DNA of 41,068 bases, taken from positions 1 through 41,068 of the IMG/VR virus record IMGVR_UViG_3300034072_002066. One strand, 5' to 3'. The position numbers were made by a program, and so were the translations under genes. The notes beneath the pieces are model-generated. The model had not been told where the DNA came from and did not search any database. It saw nothing but the letters and a program-made list of their open reading frames with translations. Source of the stretch: a virus. This document shows, one piece after another, positions 21,768-28,434 of the stretch; within the stretch, counting starts at the first letter, position 1, and each line of letters opens with the position of its first letter.

Positions 21768-22850
21768 CTAGTGCATCAAACCGTAGTAGCTAACTTCCTC
21801 ACCGAGATCGTCAACCTCATAGTCATCTGCACCCCAAGAAACAACGCGGGCTTCTTCGCCGTCTCGCCAAGAGAATTCAACGCTAGGCTGCAAGTTGATT
21901 TTGATATGGGCGGGTATGGGCTTGCTTGCAGAGAGAAGAGAGAACAGCCAAACAAGGGCGCGAAGGCGCTTGCTTGTCTTTGGTAGTACGCAAGCGGGAG
22001 AGACGGTAAACGAGAAGTCATCTGCGAGCTCTCCCACAAACAATGCGCTGCTCTTGCCGGTCTTCTTGTTGCCCGTCGCTACGCTTACAAGAATTGCGTT
22101 TACGCGCACTGAGACGCAATAGGCGTATGTATTTCCGCTTTCGGTATTCTCAAGCGTAAAAACCACGTTCTCGCTCTTGCCGTAGCTACGAACAAGGCGC
22201 TTTGCCTGTTCAATCTTGCCAAGAATTGTTTGCGCTTCTTCTTGGCGCTTTGCGCTTTCTTCTGCAATGCGCGCCGCGCGCTCTTTTGCAAACATCAATT
22301 CCATTTCGTAATCAGCTTGAATTGTTTCGCGGGCAGAAATCGAAAGAAGGAAGTAGCTAAGAAAATCAGAAACGCTTCTGCCCGCGTTGTTTGCGATTGC
22401 AATGATCTTGTCTGCGGTGATTGTTTCAAAGCGCCAATCAATCCATATGGAAGCTTTGATTCTCATTACCAAAGAAGACACAAAGTAGTTGCGCATGCAG
22501 ATCAGAAGCAGCTTCTCTTCGTTGGTTGCAGCTCTTGCGAATGCTTCTGCAAAAGCGGCGATCGTCTCGTTGACAAGGCGGGCTTGAACGTCAAGCGCCC
22601 ATACGCGGGCTTTGTCGCTAAGAGTATCCGGGCGGGCGATCTTCAAGTTTGCAACAACAACTTCTTCTGCAACAACCACGATCTCTTCTTTGGCGATCTC
22701 TGCAACAACTTCTTCTTGCTTGCTAGCGCCTTCTTGGCAAGCGCTGCAAGTCACTACCCAACGCCCATTTCCACGGGTAAGAGATCCTTCGTTTGCGGCT
22801 ACGCGGGCTTTGCAAGATTTACAGTCTGCGGCGAATTTGTTTGTTTTCAT
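21768..22850 (-). CDS. Unrecognised protein with N-terminal zinc ribbon
   Basis: Taken from ATG 22850 behind GAAGGAG, this is a 360-aa protein. Residues 10-37 hold two CxxC pairs (CKSC and CSAC) that look like a zinc ribbon. Glu-rich (about 40-70) and helical parts follow, and the C-terminal part is beta-rich with a VVSWGADDYEVDD stretch. It is the first gene after the promoter/operator at 22895-22935. It could be a nucleic-acid or protein-binding early protein; no family is recognised. Confidence 0.72.
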   Translation of the reverse strand: MKTNKFAADCKSCKARVAANEGSLTRGNGRWVVTCSACQEGASKQEEVVAEIAKEEIVVVAEEVVVANLKIARPDTLSDKARVWALDVQARLVNETIAAFAEAFARAATNEEKLLLICMRNYFVSSLVMRIKASIWIDWRFETITADKIIAIANNAGRSVSDFLSYFLLSISARETIQADYEMELMFAKERAARIAEESAKRQEEAQTILGKIEQAKRLVRSYGKSENVVFTLENTESGNTYAYCVSVRVNAILVSVATGNKKTGKSSALFVGELADDFSFTVSPACVLPKTSKRLRALVWLFSLLSASKPIPAHIKINLQPSVEFSWRDGEEARVVSWGADDYEVDDLGEEVSYYGLMH

Positions 22851-22894
22851 TTTGGCTTCTCTCCTTCGTTGCTTTCTCCTCACAACGTAAGATT

Positions 22895-22935
22895 CTTGTA
22901 CCAAACCTTGTTTTGTTGCGTCAATAAAAATTGAC
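22895..22935 (-). promoter_or_regulatory. Minus-strand promoter with palindromic operator (copy 3)
   Basis: On the minus strand the -35 is TTGACG (22919-22924), the spacer is 18 bp and the extended -10 is TGG followed by TACAAG (22895-22900). The palindrome GTCAAT-N4-ATTGAC (22920-22935) overlaps the -35. The leader then holds a CGTTG/CAACG hairpin with GGAGAAAG in its loop and ends in the SD of the 360-aa gene. The same design occurs at 25866-25906 and 26414-26454. Confidence 0.85.
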
Positions 22936-22980
22936 AAGCAATGTAAAAAAAAGATTTTGAGGAAGCTCAAATCCGCATGG

Positions 22981-23466
22981 TTACAAGGTTTCCGCTTGTT
23001 GTGATTCTTGCAGATCGCGCCCGGAACGAGCGGCGTTTATGATTTCGGAGATCTGTTCAGCGCGTTTTTTCACCGCGCGACGTACCGCCTTCTGCTCTTT
23101 TGACGGGCTTTCGCTTGCGAGAGAAGCGGAGATCTCTGCAAGCCGCTGCAAGGCTAGGCTACGAAACGGGGCGAAGGCGCGCGCGTCAAGAGTTGGTAGT
23201 CTTTGCGCATAGACGATCGTTGCAGACGAGACGCGCCAAAGCGCGGCGCGCTGCGTATTGCTACATTTTCCGCGCAAGAGATCGGCTGCAAGAGCTCTCG
23301 CTTTTGCAACAAGATGCAGACTGCTTCCGCTTGCAAGTTCTTCGAGACTGATTCCGTATGCAAGGCAAACGGCGATCTCAACTTCTGCGATTGTTTGGGC
23401 TGTTGTTGCGTCTATTGGCGCGGGCTTTCTCTCTTCGAGCCGCGCTGTAAGCGATCTTTTTATCAT
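22981..23466 (-). CDS. DnaA domain IV-like DNA-binding protein
   Basis: From ATG 23466 this is a 161-aa protein; an in-frame TTG at 23523 would add 19 residues. Residues about 28-90 follow the C-terminal DnaA helix-turn-helix pattern: a VCLAYGISLEELAS segment, then a VAKARALAADLLR helix, then a VSSATIVYAQRL recognition-type helix resembling the DnaA HTVLHA region. The ATPase part of DnaA is absent. Stand-alone domains like this may bind DnaA boxes to recruit or block host initiation, or act as regulators. It sits beside a RecT-like gene, in the replication/recombination part of the arm. The C-terminus is a charged helix. Confidence 0.65.
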   Translation of the reverse strand: MIKRSLTARLEERKPAPIDATTAQTIAEVEIAVCLAYGISLEELASGSSLHLVAKARALAADLLRGKCSNTQRAALWRVSSATIVYAQRLPTLDARAFAPFRSLALQRLAEISASLASESPSKEQKAVRRAVKKRAEQISEIINAARSGRDLQESQQAETL

Positions 23467-23569
23467 AGTCAGTTTGCCAATTCTCGCCCACGTATGGGCG
23501 TATGATGCTTTCTCTATCTGCAAGGGCGCGGCGAAGAAGCGAGATCTCTTCGCCGCTATACGAAGTCAT
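23378..23569 (-). CDS. Small protein, 63 aa, overlapping the DnaA-like gene
   Basis: This frame runs from ATG 23569, eight bases after the stop of the RecT-like gene, to 23378, and overlaps the DnaA-like gene by about 89 bp in another frame. It has a helical, acidic N-terminal half and a strongly basic C-terminus (RREKARANRRNN). The close spacing favours a real gene, but the long overlap and lack of a strong SD leave doubt. Confidence 0.5.
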   Translation of the reverse strand: MTSYSGEEISLLRRALADRESIIRPYVGENWQTDYDKKIAYSAARREKARANRRNNSPNNRRS

Positions 23570-23576
23570 CTTGCTA

Positions 23577-24464
23577 TCAATCTGTTTTTGCGTTTGGCGT
23601 AGTTGGTACGGGTTGAGACGCGCGATCTTCACCACTAGCAAGCGCACCTGATTCCGAACGCGGGCGAAACAAATTCTTTTCGATTTCGGATTTCTCCTTT
23701 CGCGTTGATACGAAGAGAGAACGCACCGCGTCTTTCACAATCGGATGTAGCGCCATAATCTGCGCGCCTAACCGATCTAGCTCTGCAACCGTTGCAGCGG
23801 CGAGAATTGCGTTCTTGACGGCTTCAATCTGTATTGTAGCTTCTTCTTCGTCTTCTTTGCTTAGCCCGGCGGGAAGGGCGGGTTTTGTTTGTTCTGCGGG
23901 CAAGGCGGGTTTGATATCTACAACGACGGCGGGCTTGACGATCTCTGCTCTTGCGGGCGCGGCTTCTGCGGGTACGGGCGAGAGATCGTCAAGTTCGTCT
24001 GGCGTATAGAGACCTAGCACGACATCAGGAAAATACGCGCGGCAAGCGGCCGCCGTAGCGCGGGCGCGTAGCATTGCTTTCGTATGTCTTTGCCAATTGG
24101 GGCGGTTCGCAAGCCCGGCTTTGCGCGCTTCTTCAATCGTGTAACTGTACGGCGGCTTGACGATCCCGTTTCTCGCAATCTGCACAACACACTTTTCGTC
24201 GGTGAGTTCAAGAATCTCATAGCCTGTACAATGCCCGCTCTTGTATGCAAGCGCCAATAGCAGATCCGCGGACAGAGTTGGCTTGCCTTCTACAACTGAG
24301 ATAGACCGCAAAGCTTGCAGCGGCAAGAGCCCTAGCTCTCGCCCCGTCATGATGATCACAACGGCGGCCTCAGGTGTTTTGACGCTAGCGGGTAGCAAGC
24401 CTGATTTGATAAGCGTTGCAGCCAAAGAGAGATCGGCTTGTAGAATAGAGAGTTCAGTTGACAT
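23577..24464 (-). CDS. RecT-like single-strand annealing protein (candidate)
   Basis: From ATG 24464 (CGGAGAAAG upstream) this is a 295-aa protein. Residues about 28-140 match the pattern of a phage family annotated as RecT-like recombinase: MTGRELGLLPLQALRSI, then VVEGKPTLSADLLLALA, later EEARKAGL, an aromatic W-Q segment, MLRARATAAACRAYFPDV and LGLYTPDEL. These proteins anneal single strands during recombination-dependent replication. The C-terminal half is Ala/Pro-rich and probably disordered, with a charged helix. A hairpin precedes the SD. No partner exonuclease is visible in the window. Confidence 0.7.
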   Translation of the reverse strand: MSTELSILQADLSLAATLIKSGLLPASVKTPEAAVVIIMTGRELGLLPLQALRSISVVEGKPTLSADLLLALAYKSGHCTGYEILELTDEKCVVQIARNGIVKPPYSYTIEEARKAGLANRPNWQRHTKAMLRARATAAACRAYFPDVVLGLYTPDELDDLSPVPAEAAPARAEIVKPAVVVDIKPALPAEQTKPALPAGLSKEDEEEATIQIEAVKNAILAAATVAELDRLGAQIMALHPIVKDAVRSLFVSTRKEKSEIEKNLFRPRSESGALASGEDRASQPVPTTPNAKTD

Positions 24465-24482
24465 TGTGCTTTCTCCGTATGG

Positions 24483-24511
24483 GCGGGGCGTAGTCATCTG
24501 CTACGCCCCGC
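24483..24511 (-). promoter_or_regulatory. Perfect 11-bp hairpin upstream of the RecT-like gene
   Basis: GCGGGGCGTAG (24483-24493) pairs perfectly with 24501-24511 around a 7-nt loop. It lies between a 22-codon frame and the RecT-like SD on the minus strand. No T-run follows, so a role as a simple terminator is doubtful; an attenuating or processing element is possible. Confidence 0.7.
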
Positions 24512-24523
24512 GTTGATTGTTGG

Positions 24524-24592
24524 TTAGTTCTTCTTTGTTCTTGGCTTGCCGAATGCGGGGCCGCTTTTCACAACTAGCACTAGCTTCTTCAT
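24524..24592 (-). CDS. Possible 22-aa basic peptide
   Basis: ATG at 24592 follows AGGAG by eight bases and encodes 22 residues (KKLVLVVKSG start, KPRTKKN end), closed by TAA at 24524. The SD matches neighbouring real genes and the frame fills the gap between the Cys-rich gene and the hairpin, but at this length it could be a leader peptide or chance. Confidence 0.4.
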   Translation of the reverse strand: MKKLVLVVKSGPAFGKPRTKKN

Positions 24593-24616
24593 TTCGAGAT
24601 CTCCTATTGTTGATTG

Positions 24617-25000
24617 TTAGTTCAGAGTATGCGCTTGCGTCAAAACCCACTCGCAATCTTTTGCGTGTTCTTCTGCAACGAGATCCCAACCGATCGTTGC
24701 AGCCTGCTTGCCGTCAAGCGGCGTTCCAAGGTGATCGCAATACAGGCAAGCTTCAACCTCGCAATTCTCTTGCCATTCCATTTCGCTAGCGCAACCGCTG
24801 CAAACGTCGCTTTCTTCTGTGTAGAAACACTCGCAGATCGGGCAAGCCTGCTTTGCGCTATTGGCGCTTTTGACGGCGCAAACATCGCAAGTCAAACCAT
24901 GGGCGATCTCGCCGCAAACAATGCAATCTTGCGGGCGCGTAGCCTCGCAGATGTCACAAATTTCTTTGGTGCTTTCGGTATCGCAGATCTCGCAGAACAT
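24617..25000 (-). CDS. Cys-rich zinc protein, seven CxxC pairs
   Basis: This 127-aa protein starts behind AAGGAGAAAG. It contains seven CxxC pairs (CEIC, CDIC, CIVC, CDVC, CPIC, CSGC, CLYC) within its first 90 residues, spaced like double zinc ribbons, and is otherwise acidic. It differs from the YCS-finger family at the end of the operon. Zinc-ribbon chains of this sort may bind RNA polymerase, nucleic acid or simply zinc. No catalytic motif is visible. Confidence 0.75.
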   Translation of the reverse strand: MFCEICDTESTKEICDICEATRPQDCIVCGEIAHGLTCDVCAVKSANSAKQACPICECFYTEESDVCSGCASEMEWQENCEVEACLYCDHLGTPLDGKQAATIGWDLVAEEHAKDCEWVLTQAHTLN

Positions 25001-25028
25001 GGGCTTTCTCCTTTTTTAGCCTCATCAG

Positions 25029-25062
25029 TTGACGCGTAACGTCAAGACGGGCTCTTGCCCGT
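25029..25062 (-). promoter_or_regulatory. Two adjacent inverted repeats between the 79-aa and Cys-rich genes
   Basis: TTGACG-N5-CGTCAA (25029-25045) is followed by ACGGGC-N4-GCCCGT (25047-25062). The first has the same half-sites as the minus-strand operators but in opposite order. The second is a small GC hairpin of the type seen in other gaps of this operon. Confidence 0.5.
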
Positions 25063-25073
25063 TTCGGCTTGTG

Positions 25074-25313
25074 TTATAGAAAGTTGCGTACAGGCAAGAG
25101 CCGTACAACATGCCGCGTTCCACAGTGCGAAATATCTCTTATTGCAACCGCCGGGCAGCCTTGCCCGAAGATCTCTGCAAAGCGATCGTTGACTAACACG
25201 CTTGCAGCGCTTGCGAATTGGCGTTCGCAAAGCCCAAAAACCGCGTTGTATTTGCCTGCTTTTACCGCTTGAATCGCTGCTTCAATTGTTTGTTCAATAG
25301 ATAGGTTTTTCAT
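25074..25313 (-). CDS. Unrecognised small protein, 79 aa
   Basis: ATG at 25313 follows CGGAGAAGCC. The protein begins with an Ile/Ala/Glu-rich helix, contains three Cys and ends in a basic, hydrophobic stretch (RHVVRLLPVRNFL). It lies between the 140-aa gene and the Cys-rich gene, with hairpins in both gaps. No family is recognised. Confidence 0.62.
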   Translation of the reverse strand: MKNLSIEQTIEAAIQAVKAGKYNAVFGLCERQFASAASVLVNDRFAEIFGQGCPAVAIRDISHCGTRHVVRLLPVRNFL

Positions 25314-25357
25314 TTTGGCTTCTCCGTTGCGTATGTTGTTGTTGTTGTTGAGAGATA

Positions 25358-25383
25358 GCGGGGCGGCTTCTCTACCGCCCCGC
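25358..25383 (-). promoter_or_regulatory. Intercistronic GC hairpin
   Basis: GCGGGGCGG (25358-25366) pairs perfectly with 25375-25383 around an 8-nt loop, in the gap after the 140-aa gene. On the minus strand no T-run follows. It belongs to the series of gap hairpins in this arm. Confidence 0.6.
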
Positions 25384-25395
25384 GCTTGCTTGTTC

Positions 25396-25818
25396 TTAGT
25401 AAAGCGGCTCGCCGTTCTCTACCCGCTTTGCTTTCATTTCTCTTGCGAGCAGATACATCTTATTGATCTTTCCATCGGAATAATTCATGCGTTGCGCCGC
25501 GGCGCGGCGGCAAATATCCGCCAATACGGCGGGGCTCTCTTCTTTGATTTCGATACGAAAGAGCTCTGTGTTGTATTTCTCGATCTTGCGGTTTGGGTTT
25601 TCGGAGAAGAGAAAGTGTCCTTTGATACCCTTACAAAGCCGCTTTGCCTTGTTAGCCGTAATGATCGCTGTGTTGAAGATCTTCGAGCCATTGCTAACAA
25701 GCAACGTCTCGCTAGCGCCAAAATCAAAATGCGCGGTGTATACAATCGAGAGATCCGCCTTTTGTGTGTAGGTTACAGCGACAAGATGTTTTTTGATTTC
25801 TGCGGTTGTTGTAATCAT
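25396..25818 (-). CDS. Unrecognised early protein, 140 aa
   Basis: ATG at 25818 follows AAGGAGAAAAC; longer reading would run into the promoter leader. The protein is basic, with beta-strand stretches (YTAHFDFG, ETLLVSNGSKI) and a helical C-terminal half (AVLADICRRAAAQRM). It is the first gene after the promoter/operator at 25866-25906. No domain is recognised. Confidence 0.68.
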   Translation of the reverse strand: MITTTAEIKKHLVAVTYTQKADLSIVYTAHFDFGASETLLVSNGSKIFNTAIITANKAKRLCKGIKGHFLFSENPNRKIEKYNTELFRIEIKEESPAVLADICRRAAAQRMNYSDGKINKMYLLAREMKAKRVENGEPLY

Positions 25819-25835
25819 TTTGTTTTCTCCTTTTC

Positions 25836-25857
25836 GGTTACGCCGTATTGCGTAACC
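25836..25857 (-). promoter_or_regulatory. Leader hairpin of the 140-aa gene
   Basis: GGTTACG (25836-25842) and CGTAACC (25851-25857) form a 7-bp stem with an 8-nt loop in the 5' leader, directly after the predicted transcription start and before the SD. The leaders at the two sister promoters have a comparable 5-bp CGTTG/CAACG stem. Confidence 0.55.
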
Positions 25858-25865
25858 ATGTTTCT

Positions 25866-25906
25866 CTTGTACCAAACTATGTTTTTAGCTGTCAATTTTT
25901 TTTGAC
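25866..25906 (-). promoter_or_regulatory. Minus-strand promoter with palindromic operator (copy 2)
   Basis: On the minus strand -35 is TTGACA (25890-25895), spacer 18 bp, extended -10 is TGG plus TACAAG (25866-25871). The palindrome GTCAA-N6-TTGAC spans 25891-25906 and overlaps the -35. It should drive the 140-aa gene and those downstream. Confidence 0.87.
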
Positions 25907-25933
25907 GCAAGCATGAAAATATTTTTATGAGGT

Positions 25934-25948
25934 GAGGTACAGAGCGGC
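25934..25948 (-). promoter_or_regulatory. Small hairpin after the 131-aa gene
   Basis: GCGGCT (25934-25939) and AGCCGC (25943-25948) form a 6-bp stem with a 3-nt loop downstream of the 131-aa gene on the minus strand, upstream of the next promoter. The following bases are not T-rich, so termination would be weak. Confidence 0.45.
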
Positions 25949-25975
25949 TGTTAGCCGCCCCGTACGGCGGGCTTG

Positions 25976-26371
25976 CTACCCTAGCGCGTCAAGCGCCAGC
26001 TGCTTTGCTAGCGGGGCGTAGCAGAAGATGTCACCTCCTAGCATGCTAGCGATGTTTGAGAGTGTGTTCTGCAAGCGAGAGATCTGCTTCTCGAGAAAGG
26101 TGATTTCTACTTCCTGCTTCTGAATCTTCTCTTCTGCGGCGGCGCTTACAACCTGAACTTCTACAATCACAATCTCTTGCTTCTCTGCGGCGGCTAGAAG
26201 GTCTTCTTGGGCGCAGATTCTAGCGTCAATCTCTTTGGCTTTGCGCATCATTTCTGCGGCGGTGCTTTTGTTACCAACACGGTCAAAGAGATTTGCGGCG
26301 GCGAGAAACTGATTGAAGAGAGCTGTCATTTCTTTGATTGCGAGTTTGATTTGAGCGATTGAAGTTTTCAT
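25976..26371 (-). CDS. Coiled-coil early protein, 131 aa
   Basis: ATG at 26371 follows GAAGGAGAAAAC. The protein is mostly helical: an N-terminal amphipathic part (IKLAIKEMTALFNQFL), and a long Glu/Gln/Val coil (about residues 60-115, EKQEIVIVEVQVV to ITFLEKQISRLQNTL) that should dimerise. There is no catalytic motif. It is the first gene after the promoter at 26414-26454, followed by another copy of the promoter after its stop. Function is unknown. Confidence 0.68.
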   Translation of the reverse strand: MKTSIAQIKLAIKEMTALFNQFLAAANLFDRVGNKSTAAEMMRKAKEIDARICAQEDLLAAAEKQEIVIVEVQVVSAAAEEKIQKQEVEITFLEKQISRLQNTLSNIASMLGGDIFCYAPLAKQLALDALG

Positions 26372-26413
26372 TTTGTTTTCTCCTTCGTTGCTTTCTCCGT
26401 GCAACGTGAGTTC

Positions 26414-26454
26414 TTTGTACCAAACCTCACTTTCTTGTGTCAATTTTTTTTGAC
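26414..26454 (-). promoter_or_regulatory. Minus-strand promoter with palindromic operator (copy 1)
   Basis: On the minus strand -35 is TTGACA (26438-26443), spacer 18 bp, extended -10 is TGG plus TACAAA (26414-26419). The palindrome GTCAA-N6-TTGAC (26439-26454) overlaps the -35. The leader carries CGTTG/CAACG pairing with GGAGAAAG in the loop before the true SD. Confidence 0.87.
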
Positions 26455-26493
26455 GCAAGCATGAAAAAAAGTTGAAAATAGTTTTTGAAGAGA

Positions 26494-26524
26494 GCGCAAA
26501 GCCTTACTACGAAAGGCTTTGCGC
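26494..26524 (-). terminator. Strong hairpin after the Dam-like gene (probable terminator)
   Basis: GCGCAAAGCCTT (26494-26505) pairs perfectly with 26513-26524: a 12-bp stem with a 7-nt loop, 14 bases after the Dam-like stop on the minus strand. It is followed by TCTCTTC and then A- and T-rich sequence. The tail is not a clean U-tract, but its place between an operon end and a new promoter fits a terminator. Confidence 0.6.
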
Positions 26525-26537
26525 TAGTGAAGATTTT

Positions 26538-27038
26538 TTAGGCGAGAGGTACCCAGAGAGATCCGCGGGCGCGAAAGGTATCGATGAAGAGATCGATCTG
26601 TTCTCCATGATAGACAAGCGCAGACGGGAAGGGCGCGCCGCTTGTAGCGTTTCCGAAACGAAGGCGGCCGCGCCAGAAAAGAACGGCGGCCGCGTTGGTA
26701 GTCAGCGTCTCAAACCACGCGGTATCAACGCGCGCGGGTACGAGCGAAACGATCTCCGCGCCCTTGCCTGCTTCTATTGCAGCCTTCTTAGCCCATTTTG
26801 AGATCTCTCTACCGTACGGCGGGTTGCAGAAGACAAGCCCGCAATCTTGCCAAGAAGAAGCAAGCCCGTCCTCACCGCGATCTTTGCGGTATGATTTGCG
26901 CGCTAGCGTAAGCGATCCCGCGTTGTCGCAAGGATCAAGCCCGATCTCTCCGAAGCCCGCGCGCAACGCGTCAAGAACAACGGCGGGCGTATTCCATGTT
27001 TCGTCTGCAGAAGACATCATAGCCGCGCGGTTTTTCAT
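26538..27038 (-). CDS. Phage DNA N6-adenine methyltransferase (Dam-like)
   Basis: This 166-aa protein matches the phage N-6-adenine methyltransferase family: ETWNTP near residue 12, IGLDPCDN near 32, a DGLASSW segment near 57, the catalytic NPPYG motif near 72 (variant of DPPY), and a LVPARVDTAWF segment near 98. Size is usual for this single-domain family, which typically methylates A in GATC-like sites and protects phage DNA from host nucleases. Its ATG overlaps the stop of the 297-aa gene by four bases. No matching restriction enzyme is seen. Confidence 0.9.
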   Translation of the reverse strand: MKNRAAMMSSADETWNTPAVVLDALRAGFGEIGLDPCDNAGSLTLARKSYRKDRGEDGLASSWQDCGLVFCNPPYGREISKWAKKAAIEAGKGAEIVSLVPARVDTAWFETLTTNAAAVLFWRGRLRFGNATSGAPFPSALVYHGEQIDLFIDTFRARGSLWVPLA

Positions 27039-27928
27039 TTCGGGAGCTCCTTCGTCTCGATAGCCGCTTGTACCTTCTTCGCAAGGCGGTAAACCGTTCG
27101 CACAAGCTGCTTTGCTTTCTCTTCGTCAAACAGGCGTACAGCTACGCCGTTCTTGGTTTGGCGCGTTTGGTAGTCAACGCCCGGCTGCATAGCCGCAGAA
27201 TCAGCGGCGCGGTAAAGCAGATCGGCGAAGATCTTGTACAGCGTAGGATCGTCTTCTTCGCGCAGATAGCGGCGCGTGATCTGGTACGTAGTACGCGGCT
27301 CTATAGGCGCGGGCTGTTCAGCGGGCGCGATCGGCTTTTCAGCAACCGAGAGATCTGCATTGCTTGCCATAGTCATCTTAGGCAAGCGGATCGGCGGCGC
27401 TTGTAGAAACAATACGCGCTGTTCAGCGGGCGCGGGCGGTGCAGAGATCGGCGGTTTGGGCGAAGGCGCTAGCGCTTGCTTGACGGCGCTGTCAAGCGGG
27501 GCAAAAGCGTTGCGTATAGTATCAGCTGTAAGCAGACGAAGAGAGCGCAGAACGGCGGGATCCGCGTCAACAGGCGGGTTGTCAATCAGGTATTTGATAT
27601 GCGCTAGCGTTGCAAGCCGTACGTGCTTTGTCTTGTAACCGCGCGGTTGCGCTAGCGTAGCCGTCTGCGCGCCAATAGTCACAATGGGCATTGGCTGTAT
27701 TGCATTCGCGAAGAGAGACGCTGCAAGGTTGCTTACGGGCGTTTTACCCTTCTTCGCTTGCGCTTGCGTAGCTTGCAGCGGCGCAACGATCTCCGCTAGC
27801 AGATCGGCGCGAAAACCTCCTAGCTCGTTATCATTGACATAATACCATGTAAGAGATTTGAGACCGGCGAGAGAAGAGAGCGGGAAGTCAAGCGCAGACG
27901 TAGCGCGGATCGGTGTTGTAGAAATCAT
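27035..27928 (-). CDS. Unrecognised early protein, 297 aa
   Basis: From ATG 27928, with AAGGGG eight bases upstream, this is a 297-aa protein. The N-terminal part (about 1-120) contains a WYYVNDNELGGFRADLLAEI segment and a helical KYLIDNPP region. A Pro/Ala-rich middle (about 150-215) is probably disordered. The C-terminal part has a RRYLREEDDPTLYKIFADLLYRA helix and a VRLFDEEKAKQLV helix. It could be a regulator or DNA-binding early protein, but no family is certain. Its start site lies directly behind a hairpin that buries the SD. Confidence 0.7.
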   Translation of the reverse strand: MISTTPIRATSALDFPLSSLAGLKSLTWYYVNDNELGGFRADLLAEIVAPLQATQAQAKKGKTPVSNLAASLFANAIQPMPIVTIGAQTATLAQPRGYKTKHVRLATLAHIKYLIDNPPVDADPAVLRSLRLLTADTIRNAFAPLDSAVKQALAPSPKPPISAPPAPAEQRVLFLQAPPIRLPKMTMASNADLSVAEKPIAPAEQPAPIEPRTTYQITRRYLREEDDPTLYKIFADLLYRAADSAAMQPGVDYQTRQTKNGVAVRLFDEEKAKQLVRTVYRLAKKVQAAIETKELPK

Positions 27929-27930
27929 GT

Positions 27931-27953
27931 AGTACCCCTTCGGCGGGTGTACT
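27931..27953 (-). promoter_or_regulatory. Hairpin burying the SD of the 297-aa gene
   Basis: AGTAC plus CCC (27931-27938) pairs with GGG plus GTACT (27945-27953), with one bulged base and a 6-nt loop. On the minus strand the GGGG of the SD is in the 3' arm and the ATG follows two bases later. Translation should be limited when the hairpin is closed. Confidence 0.55.
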
Positions 27954-28026
27954 AGGAGCCGCCGATCTCCGTGTTTGGTAGGTAGACATCTTGCAGATGT
28001 TGCGCCGCTGCAAGCCGGCGTTGTGC

Positions 28027-28344
28027 TTATCGTACTCTGTTCAGCCGTTGGTATGCAAACCACATCGCAAGGCGCTCTTGCGCGGCTTCTTCGCTTGTCT
28101 CAGGTAGCAAGCCGCGTCTCACTCGCTTATTTCGGATCGTTTCATGAATCGCAAAGAACGGGTTGAAACTAGCGTCTTCTTCTCGCCAAGAATCAAACGC
28201 GGCGATCTCTTCTGCGGTTGCTTCTTCAAGCCGCTTTGCAGATGACATCTTGTAGCTGTTCTTGTTTGGTGATTGGCGCGGTGCTTCTTCGGTGGTTGAC
28301 TTGCTAGCGGCAAGGGCGGCTAGACGGGCATAGATATCTTGCAT
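28027..28344 (-). CDS. Unrecognised small early protein, 105 aa
   Basis: ATG at 28344 follows AAAAGGAG with good spacing; an upstream ATG at 28371 lacks an SD. The protein is charged and helical, with an EEIAAFDSWREEDASFNPFFAI segment near residue 45 and a C-terminal AMWFAYQRLNRVR helix. As the first gene of the minus-strand arm next to the divergent control region, it may be an early regulator, but nothing in the sequence shows a DNA-binding motif clearly. Confidence 0.68.
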   Translation of the reverse strand: MQDIYARLAALAASKSTTEEAPRQSPNKNSYKMSSAKRLEEATAEEIAAFDSWREEDASFNPFFAIHETIRNKRVRRGLLPETSEEAAQERLAMWFAYQRLNRVR

Positions 28345-28383
28345 GTTTCTCCTTTTACGCGCTTTCTCCATTGGCGCAACGTC

Positions 28384-28412
28384 ATTCTCTGCGCGTCAAA
28401 ATACCTTGTCAA
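28384..28412 (-). promoter_or_regulatory. Probable promoter of the minus-strand arm
   Basis: On the minus strand TTGACA (28407-28412) is followed after 17 bp by GAGAAT (28384-28389). It points at the 105-aa gene. It lacks the extended -10 and the palindrome of the three internal promoters. Confidence 0.55.
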
Positions 28413-28434
28413 GCAATCGCAAAAAGATTCTTAT

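Noticed and set aside
22230-22934. A 234-codon plus-strand frame opposite the 360-aa gene
   Set aside because: The protein is Phe/Cys-rich and improbable, and the opposite strand has a good SD, promoter and zinc ribbon.
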